From DATLHO01 sp035539855 (GTDB lineage: Bacteria; Bacteroidota; Ignavibacteria; OLB7), in assembly GCA_035539855.1 (NCBI GenBank), contig DATLHO010000017.1:1-64000 (forward strand): DNA of 64,000 nt, in the 5' to 3' direction. How positions within the stretch are numbered: position 1 is the first letter of the stretch; every line of letters begins with the position of its first letter. Under the pieces are notes generated by a model. It ran no database searches and was not told the origin of the DNA. It worked only from the letters and a program-made list of their open reading frames with translations. This document shows, one piece after another, positions 1-9,663 of this stretch. A program made the translations under genes and the position numbers.

Positions 1-1259
1 TCGAGGTCGCCGTCGGCGTCGAGGTCGGCGATGATCGGCGCGTTGTCGAGCGTGAAGCGCGCGTCGCCGTAGGCCGCCGCGAGATCGACCGTCCAGAGCT
101 CCGCGCCGGTCGTGCCCGCGAGCGCGGTGAGTTTGCCGTTCGACGTGCCGAAGATCACGTCGGCGAGCGCGTCGCCGTCGACGTCGGCGAGGGCGGCGCC
201 GCGGAAGGTCGATGCGTAGCCGTCGATCGTGTGCTCCCAGAGCAGCGCGCCGTCACGCGTGAGCGCCATCATCCTGTACCAGCTCGCCGCGACGACCTCG
301 CAGGCGCCGTCGCCGTTCAGGTCGCCGATCGAGACCGGTCCGCCGATGGTGTGGCCGGGTCCGGCCGAGGGCACGGTCCAGGCGGTGGAGCCATCCTCCG
401 CGTTGAGCACGGTGAGCGTTCCGCTGTAGTCGCCGATCGCCAGCTCGGGCCGGCCGTCGCCGTCGAGGTCGGAGACCGCGGTGCCGTGATAGGCGACCTT
501 CGCGAGCGGCCTGCTCCAGAGGGGCGCGCGATCGCTGCAGCGATAGGCGCGGATCGTGTTGGGATCGGCGGTGTCGAGCGTCCATGTCGCGACGACGAGG
601 TCGAGCGCGCCGTCGGCGTCGGCGTCGAGGAGCGTCGGAGCGGTCTGGATCCACGAGCGCGTGTCGACCGGAAGCTCCCACGCGACGCTTCCGTCCTCCG
701 CGTTCAGGCAGAGCACGTACCCGCCGAACTCGCCATGGAGAATCTCGAGCCTCCCGTCGCCGTCGATGTCGGCGGCCGAAGGAGGCGAGTCACTGCCGCG
801 GCTCGGCGCGGCCCACATCACCGCGCCGGTCGCGCCGTCGAAGCAGTACGTCAGCGGATTGCATGAGCTGGCGACGATGACGTCAAGCCGGCCGTCGTCG
901 TTGGCGTCGACGAGCAGCGGCGCCGCGTCGTTGCAGCCGTCGCCGCCCGGTGCGCGCGCGTTGAAGCTCCAGAGGAGTGATCCATCCTCCGCATTGAGCG
1001 CGTAGATCGAGCTGTCGTTGCGGTAGCATCCGAAGACGAGCTCCAGTCGCCCATCGCCGTCGATGTCGCCCGCGGCGGTCTGGCCGAACGACGCGTCGCG
1101 CGTGTCGAAGTGCCAGAGCTCCCGCGGAGTCACCTGCGCCGAGGCAGCGATCGGAAGGGAGAGTGCGAGGAGGGCGAACACGGCAATCGCACGCATTGCG
1201 ATACGGCGCGATGTCAGGCCGCTGTTCGATGGGGCATTCGACAGGAAGGAACGTTGCAT
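1..1259 (-). CDS. Secreted FG-GAP/VCBS and PQQ-like repeat protein (3' end outside window)
   Basis: One open frame runs from the complement ATG at 1259 to the left edge without a stop (about 419 residues visible). A signal peptide (MRAIAVFALLALSLPIAASA then AQ) begins at an internal ATG at 1196, which is an equally good start. The mature part alternates calcium-binding-like DIDGDGR/DLDGDGR/DLNGDGA loops with LNAEDGS...W segments, the pattern of FG-GAP/VCBS propeller blades mixed with PQQ-like strands; about eight blades are visible. Such proteins are extracellular or cell-surface structural or adhesive propellers. The C-terminus, where a type IX sorting domain would be expected by analogy with its neighbours, is outside the window. 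It is divergent from the gene at 1456. Specific function unknown. Confidence 0.85.
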   Translation of the reverse strand, partial: MQRSFLSNAPSNSGLTSRRIAMRAIAVFALLALSLPIAASAQVTPRELWHFDTRDASFGQTAAGDIDGDGRLELVFGCYRNDSSIYALNAEDGSLLWSFNARAPGGDGCNDAAPLLVDANDDGRLDVIVASSCNPLTYCFDGATGAVMWAAPSRGSDSPPSAADIDGDGRLEILHGEFGGYVLCLNAEDGSVAWELPVDTRSWIQTAPTLLDADADGALDLVVATWTLDTADPNTIRAYRCSDRAPLWSRPLAKVAYHGTAVSDLDGDGRPELAIGDYSGTLTVLNAEDGSTAWTVPSAGPGHTIGGPVSIGDLNGDGACEVVAASWYRMMALTRDGALLWEHTIDGYASTFRGAALADVDGDALADVIFGTSNGKLTALAGTTGAELWTVDLAAAYGDARFTLDNAPIIADLDADGDL

Positions 1260-1455
1260 GGCTACCGCCTCCGCGGTCGGGCTCGAAGATATGCACTCGC
1301 GAGCGGTTCGGTTGCCGAACCGAGGTAAGGCCGTATACTCGCACCCCCTCCGCAGCGCTCTTCCTTCCCGCTTCTCATCGCGAATCAGCCGATAGCCGCA
1401 TTCGATTAATCGTACTGCATGCGGCGACCGCACTTCGGTTCACTTCGAGTCCACC

Positions 1456-2679
1456 ATGATCGCTCGCATGCTCGCTCTGGCCGCCGTCGCGGCCTCCTCC
1501 GTTTCGGGCCTGACGGCACAGCAGGGCTGGATCCCGCAAAGCTCCGGCGCCGGGGCTACCAACCTCTCGTCGGTTCACTTCTCCGACGCGCTCATCGGAA
1601 CGGTCGTCGGCGCGGCCGGAACGATTCTCCACACGATCGATGGCGGGGCTACGTGGACGACGCAGACGAGCGGAACGACGAACGATTTGCTCTCAGTCTC
1701 CTTCGCCAGCGCCGCCGTCGGCACGGCCGTCGGTGCCGGCGGCACCATCGTGACAACCACGAATGGAGGCAGCCTCTGGAGCCTCCAGACGAGTGGAACG
1801 ACACAGTCGTTGCTCGGCATAGCCTTCCTCGACGCCGTGACGGCGATCGCGGTGGGTGACGCAGGGACGATTCTCAGGACAAGCAACGCCGGCTCCGAGT
1901 GGACAGGCGTGACGAGCGGAACGGATCTCTTCCTGAACGAAGTGTCGTTCTCCGACGCGACCACGGGTGCGGCGGTCGGGCAGAGCGGAACGATCCTGAC
2001 AACGAGTGACGGCGGCGCGAGCTGGACGGCTCGGACGAGCGGCACGACACGGACGCTCATCGGTGTTTCGATGACCGACGCCGGCGTCGGAACAGCGGTC
2101 GGTGTCAACGGGACGATCGTCCGCACGATCGATGCCGGCGTCGTCTGGACTCCCCAGAACAGCGGTTCGCCACAGGTTCTCATCGGTGTTTCGTTCAGCG
2201 GCGGCGATCACGGCGCCGCGGTCGGATCCGGCGGAACGATCCTGGCTACGGTCAATGGTGGCTCGACGTGGACGAGCCAGGAGAGCGGTACGGCGAACAG
2301 TCTCAACGCGGTCTGGTTCACCGACGCTGCCAACGGAACGGCGGTCGGCGCTGCAGGCACCGTGCTCAGGACGAGCGGCGGCGTGTCATCGGTGGGCGAT
2401 CGTGCGTCGTCATGGCACGAGAGTCTCGTCGCGGTCGTTCATCCGAACCCTGCGAGCACTCAGGCCAGGATCGGCTTCACCCTCGCCGCGACGGGACTCG
2501 TCCACATCGACTTGCTCGACGCGCTCGGCGCCACCGTCGCCGTCGTGACGCATCGCGTGATGGACAGCGGGACGCATGCGGTGACGCTCGATGTCGAGCA
2601 TCTTCCGAGCGGGCTCTACCACTGCGCTGTTCGCCAGGGCAACACGAGCGCAACGGTGCCGATCGCCGTGGTGCGGTAA
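1456..2679 (+). CDS. Secreted Ycf48/BNR-like seven-blade propeller with type IX sorting domain
   Basis: A protein of 407 residues with an N-terminal signal peptide (residues 1-21, ending ...SGLTAQQ). It carries seven near-identical units of about 41 residues, each with the pattern V-x-F-x-D-A-x-x-G-x-A-V-G-x-x-G-T-I followed by T-x-D/N-G-G-x-x-W. This is the signature of Ycf48-like/BNR photosystem-assembly-type propellers, and seven units would close one seven-bladed propeller. The last roughly 80 residues (HPNPASTQARIGF..., LLDALGA, LPSGLYHCAVRQG) match the type A Por secretion C-terminal sorting domain, so export by the type IX system to the cell surface is likely. Ligand unknown. A hairpin lies 33 nt after the stop. 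Confidence 0.85.
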   Translation: MIARMLALAAVAASSVSGLTAQQGWIPQSSGAGATNLSSVHFSDALIGTVVGAAGTILHTIDGGATWTTQTSGTTNDLLSVSFASAAVGTAVGAGGTIVTTTNGGSLWSLQTSGTTQSLLGIAFLDAVTAIAVGDAGTILRTSNAGSEWTGVTSGTDLFLNEVSFSDATTGAAVGQSGTILTTSDGGASWTARTSGTTRTLIGVSMTDAGVGTAVGVNGTIVRTIDAGVVWTPQNSGSPQVLIGVSFSGGDHGAAVGSGGTILATVNGGSTWTSQESGTANSLNAVWFTDAANGTAVGAAGTVLRTSGGVSSVGDRASSWHESLVAVVHPNPASTQARIGFTLAATGLVHIDLLDALGATVAVVTHRVMDSGTHAVTLDVEHLPSGLYHCAVRQGNTSATVPIAVVR

Positions 2680-2712
2680 CGTCGAAGCGAGCTGCCGGAC
2701 GTGGTGTATGTC

Positions 2713-2758
2713 AACGGCCGCTCGGTCGTCGGTGTGAAAGCCGAGCCGAGCGGCCGTT
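2713..2758 (+). terminator. Terminator-like hairpin after the Ycf48-like gene
   Basis: A perfect 13-bp inverted repeat, AACGGCCGCTCGG at 2713-2725 with its complement at 2746-2758, encloses a 20-nt loop and is followed by TTGC. It lies 33 nt after the stop at 2679. There is no long T-run, so an intrinsic terminator is plausible but not certain. Confidence 0.45.
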
Positions 2759-2770
2759 TGCTTACGCGGA

Positions 2771-2789
2771 CTCCCGGCAGTGCCGGGAG
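2771..2789 (-). terminator. Short palindrome just after the stop of the DUF4062-NTPase-TPR gene
   Basis: CTCCCGGCA and TGCCGGGAG flank a single G, directly adjoining the minus-strand stop codon at 2790-2792. It could act as a 3' end hairpin for the minus-strand gene. No T-run follows. Confidence 0.3.
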
Positions 2790-5700
2790 CTACGTTCGAG
2801 TGGCCGCGCGCAGCTCGTCGAGCCGCTTCCGCGAATCGTAGCTGGGCGCGCGCGCGAGCAATGCCGCATAGCCGCGCTCGGCCTCGTTGAAGTGCTCGCC
2901 GTCGGCGTCGAGCGAGAGCTTCCAGAGCCAGTAGTGCCCGTCGGTGGACTCCGTCTCGTCGACCGCTTCGGAGATCAACGCCAGGAGCGCCTGCTTCGAA
3001 GCGGCAGAGTTGCCTTCGGCACATTCGAGCCGAGCCACGAGAATCCGGGCCCGATGTCGAATGAACTGGAGCTTGAGCTCGTTGGCTGTGCGAAGCGAAT
3101 CCTCGGCAAGGCCCCGAGTCCGGAGCAAGGACAACTGCTCGATTCCCATCCCGGGCGGCGCATCGGCGACGGAGGCCGGCCAGGGGAAGTCATCGACGGC
3201 CGACGGGGGATGATCCATCAGGAACTCTCCGGCAGTCGCCAGCCAGTACGCGCATGCTCGCTGGTCTCCCTGCGCGGAGTGCGTGCGCACCGCCGCGGCG
3301 AGACTCACCCATCCCTCATCGAATCTGCCAATCGTCATGAGAGCATAACCCCGGTTGCCGAGCGCATATCCCAATAGGTCGTTGCCACCGATCTCCCGCG
3401 CGATCGACTCCTGTTCGGCGAGGCAGATGAGGCTCTCCTCGAAGTCGCCCAGATGCATGTGGGCGACCGCTCGATTGGCGAACGAGAACGCGCGCACGCG
3501 CCGGTCGCCGAGCTCCCGGGCGATCGATTCCTGCTGCGCATACGACTCGATCGCCCTCGCATGATCGCCGAGTCCGCAGTAGGCGACTCCCTGATTGCCG
3601 ACCGCGAGCGCGATGCCCTGGCGATCGCCGAGCTCGCGGGCAATTCTCTCGTGTCGCTGCGAGCACTCGAGGCCGTCGACGTACTCGTCGCGGCACATGA
3701 AGATGTTTCCGCGATCTCCGATTGCCAGCGCCTCGCTCTTCCGATCGCCGAGCTCGCGAGCAAGTGCCTCCCGTTCGGTGTTGATCGCCAGGGCAACCTC
3801 GTAGGATCCCAACCCCCAGTCGGCGGAGCTGCGTCGGCCGAGCGCGATCACCAGTGCGTTGCGATCACCGATCGAGCGCGCGATGACCTCGGCCTCGCGG
3901 GCAACTTCAGCCGCGTCGGCGAGGCGCGCCGCCATCCACAGGATTTCCGAGAGGGACGAGAGAGCACTCGACTCCCTCGAGCGATCGGACATCGCGCGGG
4001 CTCCCTCGATGCGGTCTCGCGCGACCACCTCGGCGTCGGCGTTGCACCCGAGCAGCACCAGGAGCTCGGTGATCTGTTCGAGCGCCGCATCGATGGCCTC
4101 CGGCGACGACGTCGCGGATGCGCGCCATCGATCGAGTCCCGCGAGGATCGTCGCTCCCGTTTGTGCGAGATCGACATCGGACCAGAGACGAAGCACCTCG
4201 TAACGCTCCTCGCCCGGCCACAGAAGCTGGAAGCGGGATACATCCGCGAGCGTTGCCAGGAGCCGCTCGCGCTCGCCGAGGTTCTCGAGGGCGCCGAGCA
4301 GCTCGCGCGTCGAGCGACGTGTCGATGGTGAACGTTCGAAAAGCGCCGCGAGGGCGGTGTCGTGTTCGAGTCTGGAATCCTCCTGCGCCAGATATCGGTG
4401 CTCGACGGCGCGCCGCAGGTAATCGTGGAAGAACGTCAGCACACCGTCCTTCCTCACGAGATGATAGTCGAGCCCTCCCATCATCGTCGAGAGCTTGAGC
4501 CGGGAGATGCCGGTGAGCTCCTGCAGCTCGAGCTCGTCGAGACCGGCGCGGCTGCACCAGAGCAATGACATGACCGATCGCACGGTTCGAGGACCGTAAT
4601 CCTCCTCCATACGCTCTAGCACGAGCTGGAAGAGGTCTTCGGTGCCGGTCGCGCCGAGATAGCGCGCGAGCTCCCGCTCGAGCGTTTCGTGTCGAGCTTC
4701 GAGGCGGAGCTCTTCGAGAAGTGTCTTCAGATACAGGGGATGCGCGCTCTTGGCGTCGCCGGCGATGCGACGCACCTGTTCGGCCGAGAGGGACTTGTGA
4801 TACTCGGCGAGGAATCGAACGACGAGGGCCTCGCGCTCGCGCTCGTTCAGCGGCAGCACGCCGAGCGTCTGCCAGCCGCGTCCGGTCAGGTCGACCAGCG
4901 TCTGTTCGATGGTGCTCGTGATGATCAGCTTCACGCCCGGCGGCATCACCGGCGGCAGCCAATGCAGATCGCGCGCGTGTCCGGTGAGTTGGTTGATGCC
5001 GTCGACGACGATCACGATCGGTCTGCCCAGCGTGAAGCCGAGCCAGTTGCCGAACTGCGCCTCGAGCTCCTCCGACTTCGACGGGATCGCATCGGTGCGT
5101 CCGGTGAGCGCGCGAATCTCCTCGATGACATGGCGCATGATCGCGAGGTGGTCGCTCGATCCGGCGCCGATGCCGACGTAATGCTCGACGACCGTCAGCT
5201 CGGGCTGCCGCCGGCGCAGTTGCTCGCACCAGAAGCTCACGAGCGAGCTCTTGCCGGCGCCGCTCTCTGCATGGATCACCAGCGGCCCCTCATCGGCCGC
5301 CAACCATTCGTTCAGACGCCTCAGGTACGCGGTGTTCGGGATGTACGCGTGGCGGCGACTCTCGGCGAACGCGTGATGACGCGCACGCTCCTCCTGGAGC
5401 GGCGTCGGCGCTGTCGCCTCCGAGAAGTCGCGCTCGATGATCTCCATCAGCGCATCGCGCACCGCTTCGCCGAGGTGGCCCGGATCGCGAAACTCCTCGG
5501 AGTCCATCCCGGCGTCGCGAACGCGCGCGCGCAGATCATCGAGTCGCGCGCTCTCGCCGTCGTCGACGCCGCTGTCCTGGCCGCGGCGTCGGCGCCGAAA
5601 GAAGAAGCTCGACGAGGAGCGGGCGTCCTCGGGCGCGTTGAGCGCCGCGTGGCGGAACTCCAGATCGATGATGCTCGCCTGCTCGATCGCGGCCTCCTCG

Positions 5701-6023
5701 AGCCACGGATAGGTTCTCAGCAGGCCGGCGTCCTTGTAGTACTCGGTCACCTCCGGCACATAGCCGTAGCGCTCACCCGTGATGCCGATGAAGTACGGAC
5801 GGCAGCGATCGATCTCCTCGAGACAGGTTCGGATGACCTGTCCGAGCACGACGTCCTCCTCGGTCAATCCCCACCGAAGATCGACCTCCGTGAACGTGAC
5901 ACCGCGCTCGCGGCAGAGCGCCCGAATCTCCGGGAAGATCTTCTTGACGAGGTGCTCGCGCTCCTCCTGCAGGTCGCGAAACGTCGAGCTGATGAAGACG
6001 CGGAGCTCGGTCGGAGCGGTCAT
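2790..6023 (-). CDS. DUF4062 - P-loop (STAND-type) NTPase - TPR protein, paralogue A
   Basis: About 1077 residues from ATG 6023; a longer frame to 6104 exists, but the paralogue upstream starts at the same MT...ELRVF position. Residues 6-100 are a DUF4062 domain (ELRVFISSTFRDLQEERE...VDLRWGL...ITGERYGYVP). Residues about 225-520 are a STAND/NACHT-like NTPase with Walker A ESGAGKSS (253-260), Walker B IVIVVDGI (335-342) and a downstream LIITST sensor strand. A helical arm follows, then five or so 40-residue TPRs (roughly 690-950) with the repeated core IARELGDR. The architecture matches eukaryotic TEP1/NWD1/NPHP3 and bacterial STAND switches that oligomerise on ligand binding. It lies 127 nt downstream of paralogue B on the same strand, probably co-transcribed. 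The role (defence, regulation or scaffold) cannot be read from sequence; no effector nuclease or transmembrane segment is seen. Confidence 0.85.
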   Translation of the reverse strand: MTAPTELRVFISSTFRDLQEEREHLVKKIFPEIRALCRERGVTFTEVDLRWGLTEEDVVLGQVIRTCLEEIDRCRPYFIGITGERYGYVPEVTEYYKDAGLLRTYPWLEEAAIEQASIIDLEFRHAALNAPEDARSSSSFFFRRRRRGQDSGVDDGESARLDDLRARVRDAGMDSEEFRDPGHLGEAVRDALMEIIERDFSEATAPTPLQEERARHHAFAESRRHAYIPNTAYLRRLNEWLAADEGPLVIHAESGAGKSSLVSFWCEQLRRRQPELTVVEHYVGIGAGSSDHLAIMRHVIEEIRALTGRTDAIPSKSEELEAQFGNWLGFTLGRPIVIVVDGINQLTGHARDLHWLPPVMPPGVKLIITSTIEQTLVDLTGRGWQTLGVLPLNEREREALVVRFLAEYHKSLSAEQVRRIAGDAKSAHPLYLKTLLEELRLEARHETLERELARYLGATGTEDLFQLVLERMEEDYGPRTVRSVMSLLWCSRAGLDELELQELTGISRLKLSTMMGGLDYHLVRKDGVLTFFHDYLRRAVEHRYLAQEDSRLEHDTALAALFERSPSTRRSTRELLGALENLGERERLLATLADVSRFQLLWPGEERYEVLRLWSDVDLAQTGATILAGLDRWRASATSSPEAIDAALEQITELLVLLGCNADAEVVARDRIEGARAMSDRSRESSALSSLSEILWMAARLADAAEVAREAEVIARSIGDRNALVIALGRRSSADWGLGSYEVALAINTEREALARELGDRKSEALAIGDRGNIFMCRDEYVDGLECSQRHERIARELGDRQGIALAVGNQGVAYCGLGDHARAIESYAQQESIARELGDRRVRAFSFANRAVAHMHLGDFEESLICLAEQESIAREIGGNDLLGYALGNRGYALMTIGRFDEGWVSLAAAVRTHSAQGDQRACAYWLATAGEFLMDHPPSAVDDFPWPASVADAPPGMGIEQLSLLRTRGLAEDSLRTANELKLQFIRHRARILVARLECAEGNSAASKQALLALISEAVDETESTDGHYWLWKLSLDADGEHFNEAERGYAALLARAPSYDSRKRLDELRAATRT

Positions 6024-6150
6024 GGGCACGACGCGGATGTGCGTGAGGAGGTCGGGAGAGGGGCGCGAAAGGTATGGATTGCCGTCGCAGCATTTACCAC
6101 GCATCGCGACGGTGGATCGAGAGTAGAGTCGCCGTCACGTCCGCAGCCGC

Positions 6151-9100
6151 TCACGCAGCGCCCGCCGCCGTGAGCTCGTCGACGCGCCGGCGAACGGTTG
6201 CTCGAGCCCTTTTCGGGAGCATCCCACGATACAGTGCCAGGGCGGCATTCGCGTGAGCGAGCGACTCCGGTGATGCGTGTGTGCCGAGGCGCCAACGCTG
6301 GTAGTGGAGCTCGGCGGTCTCATCGTCGTTGGTTGCGCGCACGAACATCGCATCGAGTCGTGTGACCGCCTCGCCGACATCGCCCGTGGCGGCCGCGACG
6401 CGCACCAGCAGAACGTCGACGTCGAGCGCGCAGTTCGACCGAAGAACCTGCTGCGCCAGCGTCGAAGCGGCGGCGGCCGCGGTGCCCGCCGCCACCAGCG
6501 TCGCTTCGCGCCAGTTGTCCGGCGTCACGCCGGGAACGTAAGCTGGCAGATATCCGGGCATCGACTCGTCCTCGGTGCAGTCGACCAGCATTCGACCACA
6601 CTCGACCTCGACACGTGCACGATGTCGCTGGTCGCCGCATGCGTCCATGAGCTCTCTCGCCTCGGCGGCACAGGCCAGCCCGCGCTCGCGCTCGTCGAGC
6701 TCCGCCAGCATCCACACTCTGACCGAGAGCAGCATCGCGAGAGCGTGCTGGTCACCGAGCTCCCGATCGATCGTCTCGGCCTGATCGAGACACGTCAGCG
6801 CCTCGGCGTCGTCGCCCTGCTGAAAGTGGGCTATCCCGCACTGGACGAGCGCCAGCGCCTCGGTCACACGCAGTGTCGCCGAATGAGCGATCGTGGACAT
6901 CTCGCGAAAGCACGCGACCGCTTCGGCGTACTCCCTCTGATCCACTGCGATCACGCCGCGATTGCCGATGGCCAGCGCCTCGCCCTGCCGGTTACCGAGC
7001 TCTCGGCTCATGGTCTCCTGCAGCCTGTAGGATTCCAGCGCAGCGGCAGTCTCGCCCGTGAGCGCATGGACGATTCCGATGTTGCCGGCAGCGATCGAGA
7101 TCAGTCCGCGATCACCGAGCGCCCGGCTGAGACGGTCCATTTCGCGGTAGCAACCCACCGCGTCGTCGAACCGCTCAAGTTCGCTGTAGGCGGAACCGAG
7201 GCTCGCAAGCGCGAGCGCGACCAGCCGCGTCTCGCCACACTCCTTCAGGATCGCGATCTGCTGATTGAAGCACTCGACCGCATCACCGTACGCCCCGCGA
7301 TGGGAATGTGCCTGGCCGCGAACGTTGAGGGCCCTCGCCAGCGCACGCTGATCGCCGCACGCGAGCGCCCTGGACTCGGCTTCATCGGCGTGTCGCACGG
7401 CTCCGTCCCAATCGCCGCTCTTGTACTCGGTCACCGCGAGCGTCGCGAGTGCGTCGGATGTGGGCCAATCGTCCCCGAGGCCTCGGAGAACGTCGAGCCG
7501 TTGCTGCATGAACCAGCGCGCGTCGCCCAGCGAGCCCGCCTCGAGGCACACCAGGCCGGCCAACATCAACTGGAGAGCTCGCTCCTGCGGCGACTCGTCG
7601 ACGGCCGCGGAACACGCATCGCGGAATGCGCGACCGATCGTGTCCGGGTCGTGCCGCGCACACAGCCGAAGCACCTCGCTGCGATCGACGCCGCCCCACA
7701 ACAGCTCCAGTCGAGGGAAGCTCGTCAGTGCGCGGATGATCCGCGTGTCGTCGCCGAGTTGATCGAGCGCGTGGAGCAGGCCGCGCGCCGACGCGAGCGT
7801 GACGTCGGCCTGCTCGAAATGCTCCGCAAGCGTCCTGAACGTCTCGAGCCGTACCGACTCCTCGCCGAGGTATCGCTTCTCGACCGCTCGCCGCAGGTAG
7901 TCGTGGAAGAACGTCAACCCATCCGCGCGCGCGACCAGATGATACTCGAGCGCGGCGAGCATCGTCGTCAGCCGCAACTGCGCGATGCCCGTGATCTCCT
8001 GCAGCTCCGTGGCAGGAAGTCCGTCGCGGCTGCACCAGAGCAGCGACATCATCTGCCGGACGGCTCGCGCGCCGAAGTCCTCCTCGATGCGCTCGAGCAC
8101 TTTCTGAAACAGATCCTCGGTGCCCGTCGTCGCGAGGTAGCCTGTGATCCGACTCTCGAGCTGCTCGTGATTGCTGTCCAGGCGCAGCTCCTCGAGGACC
8201 GTGCGCAGGAACAGCGGGTGGGCGCATTTCGGATCTTCGGCGAGCATCGTCGTGTGCGTCGACGAGAGCGCCTTGCCGTACTCCGCGAGGAAGCGCACGA
8301 CCACGGCGGCGCGCTCGCGCTCGCGTAGCGGCTGCATGCCGAGTGTCCGCCATCCGCGCGATCGCAGCTCGACGAGCGTTCCCTCGACCGTGCTGGTGAC
8401 GAGCAGACGGATGTTCGTCGGGATGAAGGCGGGCAGCCAATGCAGCGAGAGCGCAGGACCCGTGAGCTGATTGATGCCATCGAGCACGATGACCATCGGC
8501 TGGGTACCGGTGAAGCCGAGCCAGTTCGCCAGTTGCGCCTCGAGCTCGAGTCGGCTGGCGGGGATCTCCTCGGTGCGGTCGAAGCGCTCCCTGATCTCCT
8601 CGAGCACGTGACGGATCAGACCGATGTGGTCGCTGTCGCCGGCGCCGATGCCGATGTAGTGCTCGACGACGAAGAGTCCCGGAGCCCTCTTGCGCAGTTG
8701 ATCGCACCAGAAGCTCACGAGCGAGCTCTTGCCGGAACCGCTCTCGGCGTAGATCACGAGCGGCTCCGCCTTGTCGGCGAGCCACGAGTTGAGCTCGGCG
8801 AGATACGCGGAGTTCGGGATGTACGCGTGACGGCGGCTGGCGGCGAACGCGTCGTGGCGCGATCGCTCGAGCTCGAGTGGCGTCGGCGGACGGGAGCTGG
8901 CGAAGTCGCGACGGATGACGGACGCCAGGTGATCGTACACGAGCTCACCGAGCGTCGCCGGGTCGCGGAAGCTCTCGACCGGAAGTCCCGCCGCGTGCAC
9001 GCGCTGTTTGAGCGCGTCCAGCAGCGGAGCGTCGGCGTGCGCGGCAGGCGCGTCGTCGTCGAAGGAGCGGCGCGTCCCTCGAAAGAAGAACGCCGCGCGA

Positions 9101-9492
9101 CCGTCGGTCGGGTGCGCGAGAGCGCCGTGCTGGAACTCGAGATCGAGAATGCTCGCCCCGTCAGTCGCCGCCGCCTCGAGCCACGGATACCGGCGCAGCA
9201 ACTCCGGATCCTGGTAGAACTCGAGAAGCTCCGGCACATACCCGTAGCGCTCGCCCGTGATGCCGATGAAGTACGGACGGCAGCGGTCGATCTCCTCGAG
9301 ACACGTGCGAATGACCTGTCCGAGCACGACATCCTCGTCGGTCAGTCCCCAGCGCAGGTCGACTTCGGTGAACGTGATCCCGCGCGCTCTGCAGCGCGCC
9401 CGGATCTCGGGGAAGACCTTCTTGACGAGGTGCTCGCGCTCCTCCTGCAGATCACGGAAGGTCGACGAGACGAAGACGCGGAGCTCTGTCAT
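6151..9492 (-). CDS. DUF4062 - P-loop (STAND-type) NTPase - TPR protein, paralogue B
   Basis: About 1113 residues from ATG 9492 (MTELRVFVSSTF); the frame stays open to 9645 but that extension has no counterpart. The domain order is identical to paralogue A: DUF4062 at residues 2-95, NTPase with Walker A ESGSGKSS (250-257) and Walker B MVIVLDGI (about 330-340), then about six 40-residue TPRs (about 690-960) carrying AxxxRGxxHxxxGxY-type helices. The DUF4062 and NTPase parts are strongly conserved between the paralogues (for example SLVSFWC, HYxGIGAG, NWLGFT, FFHDYLRRAVE), whereas the TPR arms differ much more. This suggests duplication followed by divergence of the sensing arm. It is the first gene of the pair. 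Function is unassigned; a regulated, ligand-sensing NTPase is the family expectation. Confidence 0.85.
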   Translation of the reverse strand: MTELRVFVSSTFRDLQEEREHLVKKVFPEIRARCRARGITFTEVDLRWGLTDEDVVLGQVIRTCLEEIDRCRPYFIGITGERYGYVPELLEFYQDPELLRRYPWLEAAATDGASILDLEFQHGALAHPTDGRAAFFFRGTRRSFDDDAPAAHADAPLLDALKQRVHAAGLPVESFRDPATLGELVYDHLASVIRRDFASSRPPTPLELERSRHDAFAASRRHAYIPNSAYLAELNSWLADKAEPLVIYAESGSGKSSLVSFWCDQLRKRAPGLFVVEHYIGIGAGDSDHIGLIRHVLEEIRERFDRTEEIPASRLELEAQLANWLGFTGTQPMVIVLDGINQLTGPALSLHWLPAFIPTNIRLLVTSTVEGTLVELRSRGWRTLGMQPLRERERAAVVVRFLAEYGKALSSTHTTMLAEDPKCAHPLFLRTVLEELRLDSNHEQLESRITGYLATTGTEDLFQKVLERIEEDFGARAVRQMMSLLWCSRDGLPATELQEITGIAQLRLTTMLAALEYHLVARADGLTFFHDYLRRAVEKRYLGEESVRLETFRTLAEHFEQADVTLASARGLLHALDQLGDDTRIIRALTSFPRLELLWGGVDRSEVLRLCARHDPDTIGRAFRDACSAAVDESPQERALQLMLAGLVCLEAGSLGDARWFMQQRLDVLRGLGDDWPTSDALATLAVTEYKSGDWDGAVRHADEAESRALACGDQRALARALNVRGQAHSHRGAYGDAVECFNQQIAILKECGETRLVALALASLGSAYSELERFDDAVGCYREMDRLSRALGDRGLISIAAGNIGIVHALTGETAAALESYRLQETMSRELGNRQGEALAIGNRGVIAVDQREYAEAVACFREMSTIAHSATLRVTEALALVQCGIAHFQQGDDAEALTCLDQAETIDRELGDQHALAMLLSVRVWMLAELDERERGLACAAEARELMDACGDQRHRARVEVECGRMLVDCTEDESMPGYLPAYVPGVTPDNWREATLVAAGTAAAAASTLAQQVLRSNCALDVDVLLVRVAAATGDVGEAVTRLDAMFVRATNDDETAELHYQRWRLGTHASPESLAHANAALALYRGMLPKRARATVRRRVDELTAAGAA

Positions 9493-9600
9493 GCGGCGTG
9501 CACCGGAGGGCATGTGGAAGGGCGAGTCGAGCGGGGGTCCGAAGATAGACACTATCGGGGGAGCCCAGCGCAGGCAGCGGGTGCGACGCGACCAAACGAG

Positions 9601-9633
9601 CGCAGGGGCTGCCGAACCCCGGCAGCCCCTGCG
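9601..9633 (-). terminator. Terminator-like hairpin after the secreted 167-residue protein gene
   Basis: A perfect 14-bp stem, CGCAGGGGCTGCCG (9601-9614) with its complement (9620-9633), has a 5-nt loop. It lies 30 nt beyond the minus-strand stop at 9664. On the minus strand the hairpin is followed by CTCGTTTGG rather than a clean T-run. Confidence 0.5.
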
Positions 9634-9663
9634 CTTCAGAACCAATCGAACGGCGTTCGATCG

